A DNA stretch of 64,000 nt from Trebouxia sp. TZW2008 (lineage: Eukaryota; Chlorophyta; Trebouxiophyceae; Trebouxiales; Trebouxiaceae). Of the stretch, positions 1 to 17,200 are shown in pieces. Each line of letters begins with the position of its first letter. Within the stretch, counting starts at the first letter, position 1. The notes beneath the pieces were generated by a model, which saw nothing but the letters and a program-made list of their open reading frames with translations, had not been told where the DNA came from and made no database searches. Position numbers and translations under genes: made by a program. The stretch lies in contig BDIU01000293.1 of assembly GCA_002118135.1 (NCBI GenBank), forward strand, positions 142,084 through 206,083, given 5' to 3'.

Positions 1-1553
1 AGTGTTGTCATCAATCCATTGTAAGCACTCTTGGTAAAAGCTTCTGGAATGCATCAGCACTCTGTCTCTGCTGACAACAAACTGACCCCCACCTTGCACA
101 TGGACTTCTTCTGGCATGGGTCCCAATTCATGCCTGAAAAGCTGTTCCCAGGCAAGAGACATGCTGTATGCCACCTTATGGTGATACTCATTTTTGTTGA
201 GATGCCGCATGTGCTGAGCCAGGTGTATGTGCCACAGGAAGCCTGCCCTATTGAGACTGACAAAACCTGGCAGACTGTCCCATTGTATCAACTTCATGTC
301 CTCTTCCTGCAAATCCAGCAAGTCTGTGAGAACAGCGGCTTTCCCTGCTTTTTGATTCGTTCAGCCTTTTCAAGGCTATAATCTACTATGGTCTTACCGC
401 CTTCATTTGAGAAGGCAGCTGCAATAGACTACAGCGACAGCAAGATGCTGCCACAGTGCCAGCATATGGTGCTTGAGGGCCAATAATATAACCGAAGCAA
501 AAGGGCTGGTTGGCAACCACTTTCATGGCATAAATAGCAAGCAAAGCGTGATGCCATGGAAATATGTAAGGCTTGGAGATAGTGGTCAAGGTTGCATTGC
601 AAGGAAGTGCTTTGTACACAGTGACAACACTTGTAGTTGTTTTGTGACTTGAACACATGTAACACAGCGAGTGTGTGCACTGTCAAAATCACGCCGCAAC
701 ATCGTGCAAGCTCCCACATTTGCCTCGTCATGAATGCGTGCGCTGGGAGTACAGTCAACACGAACACTGAAGGCATGTCACTGGAACAAGCAACCCTGAA
801 TGCATGTCGCAATGTACAATGAATGCATGTCAAGATTTCAGTGACAGTTGCTGGTTAAGCAAAAAGTTGCAGCACTCTAGATCCACGCAGCAGAATTTGC
901 AATTGTGCTGGGAGACGCTGACCTTCTTTGCATCTGCATCAATTCGGTGCGCATGAATGAAAGCCATATGCCTTGGCAGGCAGTCATAGTAATCCACTAT
1001 GAACTGCAAGTATGGCGAGGCTTCCATGCCGTCATGAACAGCTGTGACATGTGATGCATCTCTGTCCTTCTTATTGTAGACAACAAAAGGCATAATGCCT
1101 GGAAGGTAGATTGCTGCCCAGGCTATATCCTCCTCATACCTATATGCATGCACAGGCATTTTGCAAGGCGTTGCTCGACTCGAAACCGCCTGCCACGCCA
1201 ACACAGGAACAAACTTGCGCAAGGCGCATATTGCCTGCAGATATGGCATGCAGAGCATGATTTCGCGACTGCAAAGTGTTGCGCAAATCCTGACCTGGCT
1301 GCAATAAGCAGAGAATCCTCGCCAACCACGCCCGGTCCCCACCACACACCTTCAGAGCACCTCGTCTGCAGCACGGGACCTTCGCTATGCAGTGCAGGGC
1401 AGTTCGTGCGCGACACAAGGTGTCGTGCTCCGACGTCTCAGAGTCAGCGGCACGGCAAGGGGACCCGCCAATCACCTCTGACTGGAATGCAGCACGACCG
1501 AGGCTGTAGAGCACTGCAATCACAAGCAATTGCAGACGGTGTGCCCCTGGCAT
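1..1553 (-). CDS. DUF3431-family protein, copy A (3' end cut by window edge)
   Basis: Proposed exons on the minus strand: 1553-1476, 1365-1295, 1139-923 and 306 to the window edge; all join in frame with GT-AG introns. Exon 1 encodes a hydrophobic N-terminus (HRLQLLVIAVLYSLGRAA), a likely signal peptide or anchor. The body carries the features of PF11913/DUF3431: LLIAARYEED, FVVYNKKD, EASPYLQFIVDYYDCLP, FIHAHR, a GFVSLN segment, then LGPMPEE, GGGQFVVSRDRV and HSRSFYQECLQW. About 224 codons are present; the last stretch is missing. Copy B at 29037-30506 has the same exon 2 length (71 nt) and the same intron positions, which fixes the splice sites. The family is seen in fungi and algae and its biochemical role is not established. 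I infer a secretory-pathway or Golgi luminal protein. Confident in family, less so in the exact start. Confidence 0.82.
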
Positions 1554-2210
1554 TGCCCGTCAAGAGACGGACAGCTGCAGCTGCACAGGTCAGACGACGT
1601 GATCCGTTCCGTCGAACACCGCTTCAATGGCCCCCAGAATTCCGAACGACTGACATGCTGATCGTCGCGGTATGCGCAATCAGACTTGGCATATTTGTGC
1701 GACAGCCGTGCTAATTTGTGCAGGTCGCGGGGCAGCTGTATTCTGCTTGCAGAGTTTCACGTAATCCGTCGTAACACGCTCGGCGAAGCCGACTAGGACG
1801 GTCCTGTTCGTCTTCTTCCATGTGCCAATGTTTTCTTTTAAAAGAAACATACATATGGGAAGAGAAGCCAAAGTGCTCGCTACTTTGCACGCTACTGGTC
1901 ATGCAGACGAAGAGGGTCTGCTGTGAGGCGGCTCCCAGGCTGTCGGTACCTGGGCAGTGCCTGGTAACGTTTAACGTTCTCAGGGTTTTTGGCCAACAGC
2001 ATGACCGCACTGCAAGATGCAGGAAAGCTCTTGACATCTGAGTCAGCAAGCTGCGTGTTGCAAGTTTGCTGCTGAATCAAGCGCTAGCAATGCACATCAC
2101 ACGCTGTCAGCTCGGGCTGCTTCTATAAACAGAGGCTCCTGTGATTACGCCTACTAACTAAAAATTTCCTTTTTTGCATCATGCAACTGTTCATTTGATG
2201 CATTCATGTT
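1554..2210. other. Intergenic region between SRP54 3' end and DUF3431 copy A start
   Basis: No convincing coding exon. The part from about 1560 to 1810 is richer in CpG than the surroundings, as is the first exon of the minus-strand gene, so it probably holds that gene's promoter and 5' UTR. ORFs here lack family resemblance. Confidence 0.4.
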
Positions 2211-2233
2211 GCAGCAGCAGCAGCAGCAGCAGC
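2211..2233 (-). repeat. CTG trinucleotide run directly after the SRP54 stop codon
   Basis: The plus strand reads as nearly eight GCA/CAG units. On the mRNA strand it is a CTG run starting two bases beyond the SRP54 TAA, hence in the 3' UTR. Confidence 0.85.
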
Positions 2234-6926
<4,693 letters not shown>

Positions 6927-7517
6927 ATGGCAAAGGCCGCCAGCGGCTCACAAGCGGGGCAAGTGGTACCCAGAGGTGCCGGCTCTCGACAAGTTTCTGG
7001 TCCACCCACCGGGTCACAGGGAGCTTTGCGGCGAAGACCAAGTAAGCAGACTAGCACTTTCAAGCAGCCCCATACTGCAGAAGTTGTCGTGGATGATGGC
7101 CACCTTGATGAGATTGACACAATCTCGCCCCACTTGCAGCGTCCACTCGAGGAGGTGGGGGTGGCCTACGGCAGGGTGTGACCAATTTCTACACAGATGA
7201 GTCACCAGGGATCAAAGTATCGCCGGTATGGTCTGCCAGCTGCAATTCAATATGACTCTTCCTTTCAGTGAGCTTTGTGAGCTGAGTCACAACATGTGTG
7301 GTGTGCCACAGGTTGCTGTGATGATATTGAGCCTGGGCTTCATTGCTTTTGTTACAGTTCTGCACATTGTTGGCAAGGTAAGGGCTAATGTGAGAATCAC
7401 ATGAATGACTGACCAGTTGTTTTGTCAGAAAGACTTCTTGTGTGACAATGATGCAAGGCAGCAAGTCTTGAGTGCTTCCGACCAATTTACTTATTCATGC
7501 AGCTGCGAGGGAACTGA
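6927..7517 (+). CDS. SEC61B: Protein transport protein Sec61 subunit beta
   Basis: Small tail-anchored subunit of the ER translocon. Exons: 6927-7041, a second beginning at 7175 or 7197 and ending 7225, 7312-7377, 7503-7517. The N-terminus from MAKAASG through RQVSGPP to ALRRRP is the low-complexity cytosolic arm ending in the family's LRRR. Exon 2 carries NFYTDESPGIKVSP, the conserved juxtamembrane motif. Exon 3 is the membrane anchor (VAVMILSLGFIAFVTVLH then IVGK), and the chain ends LRGN. The junction of exons 1 and 2 is uncertain: the good donor at 7042 leaves phase 1, which fits the acceptor before 7197 (losing FYTD), while keeping FYTD needs the acceptor before 7175 and another donor. 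Length 74 to about 80 residues fits the family. It faces SRP54. Confidence 0.88.
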
Positions 7518-8222
7518 TGCGAAGGAACTGATGCTGCTGCTAGTGAGTGCATTTTGAAGCCATTTTGTCAGAAGACACAAGGATCAAGCAATGCTGTCGA
7601 TGTTTATGCACTGCAGAACATGGTCTGCATTGCATAGCTGTTTCCACCAGCGTCGTCCAACGACACTTTAACGCAACCTTACCCTCAGTTGCTGCTTTAT
7701 GATCACCAAATGCAGTGCTCAATCTTCCAAGGCAGCGCAGCAGTAACACACCTCAACATGAGCTATGCGTGGTCAACTTGCACGCTTGCTTTGACAGCCA
7801 GTTGCAAGCTTGTTGTGGTCAACATGTCACACAGCAGCAAGCTGTTACTGTGGCATAAATTTCTTACAAGAGTTCATTAAGCGATCTACGCAAATAGAAT
7901 AGTACATCCACTACTGCACCCCTGGTGCTTAGTGCTACTACAAATATGCTACTAGGTCATGCATCAACATACTAATGAGGGACATCTGAGACGAGTACTG
8001 TATGTACACGGAGCCATATATCAACTAGCTGACCCAGACACAGATAGGCACAAGATATCACCAAACTTAGCAAAGAAAATAATGAGAGCAAAGCTTATGA
8101 CATGCTGGAATCCTGCTGACAATCAATAGCTTAAGCTTCATATGCGCTGTACAGCATGCATGAACCGCTGTACAAACGCTTCTGCCTTAGCTATGTTAGC
8201 TTCACTCTGCCAGCAAGACCTA
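7518..8222. other. Convergent intergenic region
   Basis: Lies between the 3' ends of Sec61 beta (plus) and the antiporter gene (minus). Only short unsupported ORFs; expected to contain both 3' UTRs and polyadenylation sites. Confidence 0.5.
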
Positions 8223-11200
8223 TCACAGTAACGAAGAGGGCCCTTGGAAAGATTGAAAGCCGACCTGGATTCGCTCAAATTGACCTAATAAATCATCGTC
8301 ATTGAACATCATGCCGAAACACTTCATCTGGGTCATATATACTGCAGCAACACACCTCATCTCAGCTTGGACGCTGACCATACCGATTCTCAGCATGTTG
8401 CTTTCATTGCACTTGACAATCTGCAAAATTGTTGGTCATGAGCACACAAGGTGCTGGCAAGCTGCCACATGTCCTTCAGCAGCGATTGTACTCTATAGCT
8501 CCTTTGAGCAAGCCAATCTGAATATACAGGGAGGAGCTCTGCTGGGAATCTGCACTACCACTGCTGGTGAACATCGAGACGTGCTCTCCTTTAGAGGTCA
8601 ACACCAAGCCTCTCGTTCCAGTGCCAATGGTCCAGAGCAGGATTGCCGACAAACTCTTCCCTTCAACTCCTGCCCTTCAGTGCTTTTCTGGGCCAGCCTT
8701 ATTGAAAGGCGACACAATCTCCACAGCGTCACTGCTGACAGACATGTCCAGAGGCTTCCAATGCAGCTTTGTGCTGGTTCTCCTGCTCAGCCTGGTCTCT
8801 AGTCCAGATGCCTGGGGAGCTGCCTGGGTAGTTGCTGTTGGCACCTGAGGACCCTCCTGGGGCATGCCCTCCGGTCCTGGGGCTTGTTGAGGACGCCCTA
8901 AGCCTCTGCATAACAAGCAGCACAGCATCACGCAGCAGCAGACATGCAACACATAAAGCGGTTGATCAGCTATCGGCACAAGCAAAGCAATCCCTTTGTG
9001 CAGATCAAGTGATTTGACCAGCCATGCTGCATACAACTAATGATGACATGCAGCGACAGTCATGCATTGCGAGAAGGATCTGCATCCAACAAAACAGTGC
9101 TTTTTCCAAGACGACCAAACTCTGTTTTGCATAGCACGCTCACCTGAGAGGACTGAGTCTTGAAAGGCGTTGTCCTGAGCTGACTCTGGAAATGCCATTG
9201 GGTCCCATCTCCCAATGCCTTGACCCTGTCCGCCCCAAATTTGGCCTGCCTGACCCCTGCTGAGCAGCCCCTGGGCCCTGGGGGGGTGACTGAGGGGGGG
9301 AGGTAGGGCTCTGGGTGGGTCCAGTGGCAGTGCTGGGTGTAGCTGAGACTGGTGTGTTGGGTTCAGGTTCATCGCTGTGAAGAAGCAGACTGTCTGGGAT
9401 GCTATCATGCGCGCACGCAACCATAAGGGCACCTACACGGTGACAGGATCTGCTTTGACCAATCTGTGAAAGTTGAGTGTTGTGCTTGGACGCTGTCACA
9501 CATGCACGCAAACATAAGGGCACCCGCATGCTAGACTGACTGCAGCCCTGGGAGCACAAAATGAGTTGCTGAGGATTGGGGGTCCCACATCGTGCACCAG
9601 ACCATGGGTCCTGAGTCAGATTGTGAGCATGGCACAATGCAAAGCAGGTGCAGACAGTAAGCAGTGGTGTTGGCGGGAACAGCATGAGGATGTGTCTTGC
9701 GCAAGCAGAGATCGAGGCACCCAGATTTGAATGACTCTGCTTGCTTATCTTTGCATGCACATTGATTTGCAATGAGCTAGCATGCTAACTTTCTGCGCCT
9801 GCCATGAACTCAATCCTGCCTGCAGCATGCATCAACGTGATGTGCTACAATGGGCAAGTATGAAAATGGGTTTTGCCGGGTAGAAGCTGAGTTGCGTATT
9901 TCAGCAATGAGATAAGCTCCTGATAGAATGAGCAGGCATACAAACCTTTTTTGCCTGCTATGAACTTGACCCCAGGGGACCCCTCGCTCACCCCAGTCTC
10001 CAGCCAGGGGAACACAAATGGAGCAGAGTATGTCACAGATTGTGACTGGCCTGCAATCAGTTTTGCGCTTTGAGCTTTTAGCTGACGCATCAGAAAGTTG
10101 CGTCACAACACAATGGAATCAATGCAATGATTGGAGCCTGCATGCAAGTCGAACACTGTAACAGATTGTGACTGGCCTGCAATCAATTTTGCTCTTTGAG
10201 CTTTTAGCTGATGCATCAGAAAGCAGCTGCATCATCATCTCACAATGGATCAATGCAATGATGCAGCCCGCATGCAAGTGGAGCAGTGTATGTCACGGAT
10301 TGTAACTGGCTTGCATCAGAATGTCGAACAAAACCTACACCGCTGTCATAGGCATTGTAGATAGCTGTGCATTGTGTCAGACTTGTCGCTGCAATATTGC
10401 AGCGACTCAGTATGCATGCAATGCCATCTTTCTGTTGGATAGTCTGATGCAACACTTTTGCAATGCAGGCCAGCTGACTGCCTTCAGAGGAGCCAGCACT
10501 AAACTTCTGCAATGCCAGAGCTGTAAAGCAGTGTGTACAACAGCGCAATGGCGCGCTCAGCATGAGTATCATTCACAATGTTGCTACATAAAGGGCAAGA
10601 CAGGACTTGGGCCACACACACACCTAGCACATGTGCCGGAATATGGAACGGCTACTCTTAACTGTTACATAAGTTACACCATCCTGCTAAGCGCACTGGC
10701 AGCGCTGCTATGAGCAGACAAGACGAGACAAGATAAGGCGGGACAGGAGCTGACTACCCCACCTGCTGACTCTCCCTTCACAATGAGATCTGCCTTCAAT
10801 TGCACGCAGCTGACTTGCTGCATCAGCAGCACTGACATCACACAACATCATGGCTAACCAGCTCACCTGCTGACTCCCTTTGGGGGATGAGGTTCCCTTT
10901 TGATTGCACACAGCTAACTGGCTGCACTGACATGACAAGACAGCGGTATCAAGCAACTTACCTGCTGACTCTCCCTTTACAATGAGATCTCCCTTCAGCA
11001 GCACAAAGCTGGCTTGCTGGCCCAAGCTCTGTTTGTGCTGCAGCCGCAACAAGCGCCCCTGTGTCAACTGCCTCGTCAACTTCTGGTAGTGCTGCTGGGC
11101 CTTCTCCCTGCAGCACAAGGCTTTTGTCAATTTTGTAGACTTTTGACAGCTTCAGCTCTCAGCTCCGCACCATTTGTGAGGTGAACGTGCTGATCCGTGA

Positions 11201-14200
11201 ACACTTGCAACAAGCGTGCCACTTTTTCAGCTGCCTGGTCAGCTTCTGGAAATGCTGCTGGGCGTTCTCCCTGAGACACCAGACTTTTGTCAGCTTTTGT
11301 CAATTTTGTCAGGTTTGGCTCTCAGCAGAGCAACATTTATCGCCCAATCCCTCAGCTGAACAGAAAGTGTGAAATGTACAATGTGTATATTTCACACGAC
11401 TTGAGATCATAACACCATGTGTCAGTTACCTGAGTTTGGAGTGTCAAAATTGGACGTGTCCTCATCACCAAACATGCCTGAGCTGCTGGCAGCGTCAATG
11501 GACATATGGTGCAGTGGCGAATCTGTCTCATGCTTTGTTTGTGTAGCCATGTGTGTGTCGCGTACCTGAGCTTGGAATTTTCATTGGCTGAAGGGGTATC
11601 AAAGTTGGACATGTCCTCATCACCAGACATGCTTGAGTTGCTGGCAGCATCGCTGGACATGCAATGCCGGGGCAGATCTGTCTCACATACATGCCTTGTG
11701 TATGTTGCCATGCATGTGTTATGTACCTGAGCTTGGACTCTTCATTAGCTGATGGGGTGTCAAAGTTAGACATGTCCTCATCATCAGACATGCCTGAGTC
11801 GCTGGCAGCATCGCTGGACATACGGTGCAGTGGCGAATCTGTCTGACGCACGCGCCTTGCACCTCTCTTTTTGTGCAGGGGGTTGAATGTGGTGTCCTGC
11901 TGCTTGTCCTTGTCTTTTGACTCCTGTGCAGGCAAAACGATGTCAAGGCTACATGAAGTTGATGGGTGCATGAAAATGCACAGCTGAGTCACTGTCTTGA
12001 AAACACCGGTCTGGCTGGCAGTGAAGCCTCACGGTGCAAAACATCAGTGTTTGCCGATGCCGTTCATGCATGGCATGACAGATTGACATCACCCTTGTTG
12101 CGGTTACATGGAACAGCAGACCTTGACTGCGCAACTTGCAGTCAGCACATAGCCACAACAGTAGAGTGCACACACCATCTCTGATCACTAGAACTTGCAG
12201 TCAGCGTACAATTTGCAATTGTGCCCAAACAGTCCTCAAGCACTGAAGCTCACAAGCAGGAGCTTTGGCATGGGGTCAAGCGCCTGATCAAGCAGTAGCT
12301 CAACCACTAGCTCAAGCAGTAGCTCAAGCAGTAGCTCAAGACCATATGCTGTTGATCATACAGCTGATTATTACGCTACAATGAGGCGTGCCCAGAAGCT
12401 GCCCAAGCAGAAGTTTGCAAGGCCACATGCTGTTGATTGAGCAACTACAGTCCTTGCAAGCATATCATGTAGCTGTTTCAGCTCTTTGTCAAAGCAGTAG
12501 CGCACCTGTTGTTGAGCACATTGCTGCTCATTGAGCCATCCTGAGCTACTGCTGAGACTGTTATGACGGGCTGGCTGTGCTGACAGCTTCAGCAGTTTGA
12601 ACAGCTCGCCCAACAGCTCAGATTCGTTGCACACAACTGACAAATAGAGCTGTCTTGACTGTGTACAACAACTTGGTGATTCACCTGTTGTTCAGCATAC
12701 TGCTGCTCATTGAGCCATATTGAGCTACGGCTGAGGCTGTTGTGGCGGGCTGCCTGTGCTAACAGCTTCAGCAGTTTGAACAGCTCGCCCAACAGATAAG
12801 CCTTGTCGCACTCAACTACAAACAGAACATCTTGAACTGTGTACGGCAACTCAGTGACTCACCTGCTGTTGAGCGTACTGCTGGTCATTGAGCCACCTTG
12901 AGCTGCGGCTCAGGCTATTGTGACGGGCTGCCTGTGCTGACAGCTTCAGCAGTTTGAACAGCTCGCCCAACAGCTGAGCTTTGTTGCGCTCAACTACAAA
13001 CAAAGCTGTCATGCGGAACATGTCCAACTCCAGTTGAATGAACTCTGAGCGTCCGCCTGCACACCAGGCATGTAGAGCCATCACAATGTATTGATTGCAT
13101 ACATGGCTGCGACTGTGTCAGAGAAAGCAGCGCACATGCATATCCACACATCTTTCCCCATTTTCCAGCGCACCACAAATGTGCCAATGCGCCAAGGTTT
13201 CCATCTGACAATGTTTGGGCAGATCCTGACAAGCATGCAAGCGCACACTGAAGTGTGCTTAGACAACAGAGGGCGAGTCATAAAACGAGCTGCATATCTT
13301 GCTTTCTTTTGCGCCAAGAAGGCAGCATACGGAGTCGAGTGCTAAGACTTCAGCAGCACAAACAACATTGTGCCGATACTCCAACCCGCTGCGTGCTGCA
13401 GCAATCTTGACAAAGGACACTCACCTGCAGCTTGATTTCTGATGTACTGTATGCCAGAGTCAAAGAGGTGGAACACCACAGGGCCCTTGCCCAGGGCATT
13501 GCCCTCAGCCAGTGCAACAGCCCCTCCTGGCATGCGGTGCCCAGTCAGGGCTACAAACAGCCCAAACACACCACCTGCAGTGTGAGACATCACTTCAGTG
13601 AGAAATCAAAGCCAGCCTGCACTTGCAATTCATATGTTTGCTAGCAAAATTTTGCCACAGGAGGTCACAGTCATGTAGCAACATCAAGCAAGGTTGTAGA
13701 TTGGCAGTACTTTCGTTGTCAAACTCTGTAGCGCTTGCAGACAAATGAACTCACAGGCAGCAGGCACAATTGGTGTAATGTTATTACGAGACATCTGTTC
13801 AATCAATGAAGTCATAAATTAATACTCAGATTTGTGGTCAGAGGCTAGCAGTTAGATATGACTGTCAAATCTGCTGGATTGACGTGTTGAATAAGTGCTC
13901 ACCAGATCCAAGGAAGTAGTCCCTTGTGTGTTCTGCATGTCAACGCAGGCTACTTTGGCAATGCCATTCAAGACAAAGAAGACTCCACTCAGTGAGAGGC
14001 AGCCTCATCTGGCCTGTGCATTTGCAAAAATGCAAACAAGTGCTCACCAGATCCACACAAGTAGTCCTAAGCGTTCTACACATCAATGACTACTCAGGCA
14101 TAGGCAGCCTTGTGAAAATTCCTGACCCAACGCACAAAAAAAAGTGCTTACCAGATCCAAGGAAGTAGTCCTGAGTGTTCTGCATGTCAATGCAGGCGAC

Positions 14201-17200
14201 TTTGACGATGCCATTGATGACAAAGCACACTCCATCTCCAGGCTCTCCGCTGTGCACTACTTCTTGACTGCGGTACATTTGCAGCCGCCCATTGGTCAGA
14301 AACACCTGCATGCCATGAGTCTACTTGTTTTATGTGCGTATTGACATGATAGCACCTGCAAGCTGTAAGTGAGACTTTGGCACAGGGTTTGGGTCATTAA
14401 GGTACGCAAGGGTCCCAGGCAAACACCTGTCAGTCCATCTTGTCAGACAGTTGACCACAGCTATGCAGTGAACACATCTGAATTTTGTGAAGCCAGGTCA
14501 AGCAAGCACCATAAGCTAGCGTGACACAACAACAGTCACAGCCGCAGAGTTGAAACAGAAGGGTGTTGACAAGCTCAACACCAAGCAAGCACAATGTGCA
14601 GAAAGTCAGCAGTGTCACCTCTATGAGGCGCCTGGGTGCATGGCGCAGGAAAGGCAGATTGAACAGCACATCCTGCAACATTGGCGCTCTCCAAGTAGGA
14701 CCTGAATGGTGCAATGACCTCTCACGCTTCTCCACTGGCCTGCAAGCATCAACCAACTATTGTCAACATTGGTCAGAGTTTGCTGGCCGCAAGCATACAA
14801 GACACTTGAACAGCACGTCCTGCAGCAAGAGCGCTCTCCGAGTAGGACCAAAATAGTGCAATGACCGCTCCCGTTCCTCTACTGGCCTGCAATCATCAAC
14901 AAGATGGTCACAGTAAACAACCACAAGCATATAGGACACTTGAACAGCACGTCCTGCAGCGTGAGCGCTATCCAAGTAGGACCTGAATGGTGCAATGACT
15001 TCGCACCCTTCTCCATTGGCCTGCAAGCATTAACAAGGCAATGTTACCGATGGTCTGTGGCAGAACTTGCTGGCCACGAGCACTCAAGACAGTTGAACAG
15101 CATGTCTTGCAGCAAAGCGCCAACCACAGTCAGAACAATCAGAGCCTGAATGGTGCAATGACTGCTCACGCTTCTCCACTGCCCTGCAAAATATTTAAAG
15201 TGTAACTTGTTTGCTATGATCATGGGTGAAAGCCAGAATAGCAGTCTTGGCTTTCAAGAGACAACTGGCTGCATTTGCATGTTTTGACGCCGCAATGTTG
15301 CAAGCATGACAACCACGGAACAAAAGATGTCTGGTTTTGCAAAACTCAATCTGAATTGAAAGTGCAAAGACTGAATCAAGAAAGAGGAGAAGCGTGCTTC
15401 GACTAGAACAAGCCAAGGAACAATGAAGTATCCACTCAGCAAGTGAAGTCCAAAGCCACAAAGATCTTGACTTACTTGAGCAGCATAGCTTCTTCTGCTT
15501 CATCAATCATGCCAGAATCCCGCAGCTGCTCAATGTAGTGGACCTGCTGCCTGAGCACAGCCATGGCAGCTCGGTAGCTCTGAATGGCCTGAAACCTTTC
15601 AGGAGACTCAATCTCACGCTCCATGATGAAAGACCACACTTGTGTGCTTTCCTCAACCAGCTCCTTCAGTAATGTGTCAGACACCTCATGGTCTCGGAGC
15701 CACCGCACCTGTGAACAGCCACAAAATGAGCGTCAGACATGCTCAATGTAGTGCATCTGCTGCCTTAATACAGCCATGACAGCTTGTCAGCTCTGGATTG
15801 GCTTGAAAACTGTCAGTACAGTCAATCTCACGCTCCATGATGAAGGACCGCACTTGTATGCTTTCCTCAACCAGCTCCTTCAGCAGTGTGTGAGACACCT
15901 CATGGTCTCGGAGCCACTGCACCTGTGAAGAGCCACAAAGTGAGCGTCAGACATGCTCAGTGTGGTGCATCTGCTGCCTTAACACAGGTATAAAAGCTTG
16001 ATAGCTCTGGATGGCTTGGAATCTCTCTGGGAATTCAATCCCACGCTCCATGATGAAGGACCACACTTGCGTGCACTTTTCAACCAACTCTCTCAGCAGT
16101 GTGTCAGACACCTCATGGTCTCGGAGCCACCGCACCTGCAGTGTGACATAAGTGGGACCAGCAGTGTGTCAGGAGCATTGTCATCTTGGAGCTGCGGCAC
16201 ATGTGAACAATCAAACAGAACGGGTTAGCACTGCAGCTCTGTCAGCATTGTAGCTCTGGATGGCCCAGAAGCTCTGTGACTCTATCTCTCGCTTGATCAT
16301 GTAGACCACATTTGCATGCGCACCTCATCGGTTTCCTTCAGCAGTGTGTCAGACACTTCATGGGCATGAGACAACATAGGCTTTCCAACTGCAGGCATCG
16401 CATGTGTTGTGAACTGCAAAAAGCAGCTTATCAAAGGGGAGTAAGTAAGGGCCAGCATGTATTGCATAGCCACCTCGCATGTCACAAGAAGCGTCTTGCT
16501 GGGGAAACTCTGACCCCAATGCACCAGCTTAGCATGTTGCAAAGTGGGCCTTGCTAAGACAGCCCAGGGAAAGTATGGCGTGTGGCATACCTAAGGCGAG
16601 TAGGTGAGGGCTAGCATGTACTCCACAGCCACCTCACACGTCACAAGAAGAGCTTTGCTGAAGATAATTTGTCTTGAACGGATGCAACATATCTGAGCTC
16701 ACACTTGGGCCTAGCACTTGCGCCAGCACACCTAGTCTGCTGTGATTGTTGGTATCTTCTTACTGCTAGTGCTGCCATGTTGATTGATTACCTGAGGCGA
16801 GTAGGTGAGGGCTAGCATGTACTCCATAGCCACCTCACATGTCACAAGGAGAGCTTTGCTGAGGAAACTCTGACCCCAGTGCACCAGCTTGCGAATGGGC
16901 CAGTGCAGCAGGTAGCGGGTGCAGCTGAACTTGGTCTTCATGGTGTGCTTCCTGATTTGTACGTTGAACTGCAGTAGCAAGGACAGTGAGTTGACACCCA
17001 GAAGCATTGAGCTTGGGGCGAGCTATTGTATGATTCCTGAGACCAATACCGCCACTGACATTGGCACCGACAATGGCACTGAAACTGACAGTGACACAGC
17101 GACTTGATCAACGCATTGAAGTGCAGCAGCACTGAGGGCACTGAGACGTGACAAGAGGCATGGAGCTTGCAGCAAGCTACTGTAACATCCCTGGCATTGT

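Noticed and set aside
31..381. Plus-strand ORF of 116 codons at the window start
   Set aside because: Antisense to the last visible exon of DUF3431 copy A, whose frame has clear family similarity.
7014..7205. Minus-strand ORF opposite Sec61 beta
   Set aside because: It overlaps the intron and exon 2 of a recognised plus-strand gene and matches no family known to me.
9140..9772. 210-codon minus ORF as a separate gene
   Set aside because: Only a Pro/Ser-rich part resembles a plausible exon; the rest lacks structure. Treated as tentative tail exon plus intron of the antiporter.
12504..15190. CRISPR-like arrangement of regularly spaced repeats
   Set aside because: Units are diverged exon-intron duplicates of a eukaryotic gene, with no constant repeat plus unique spacers and no cas genes.
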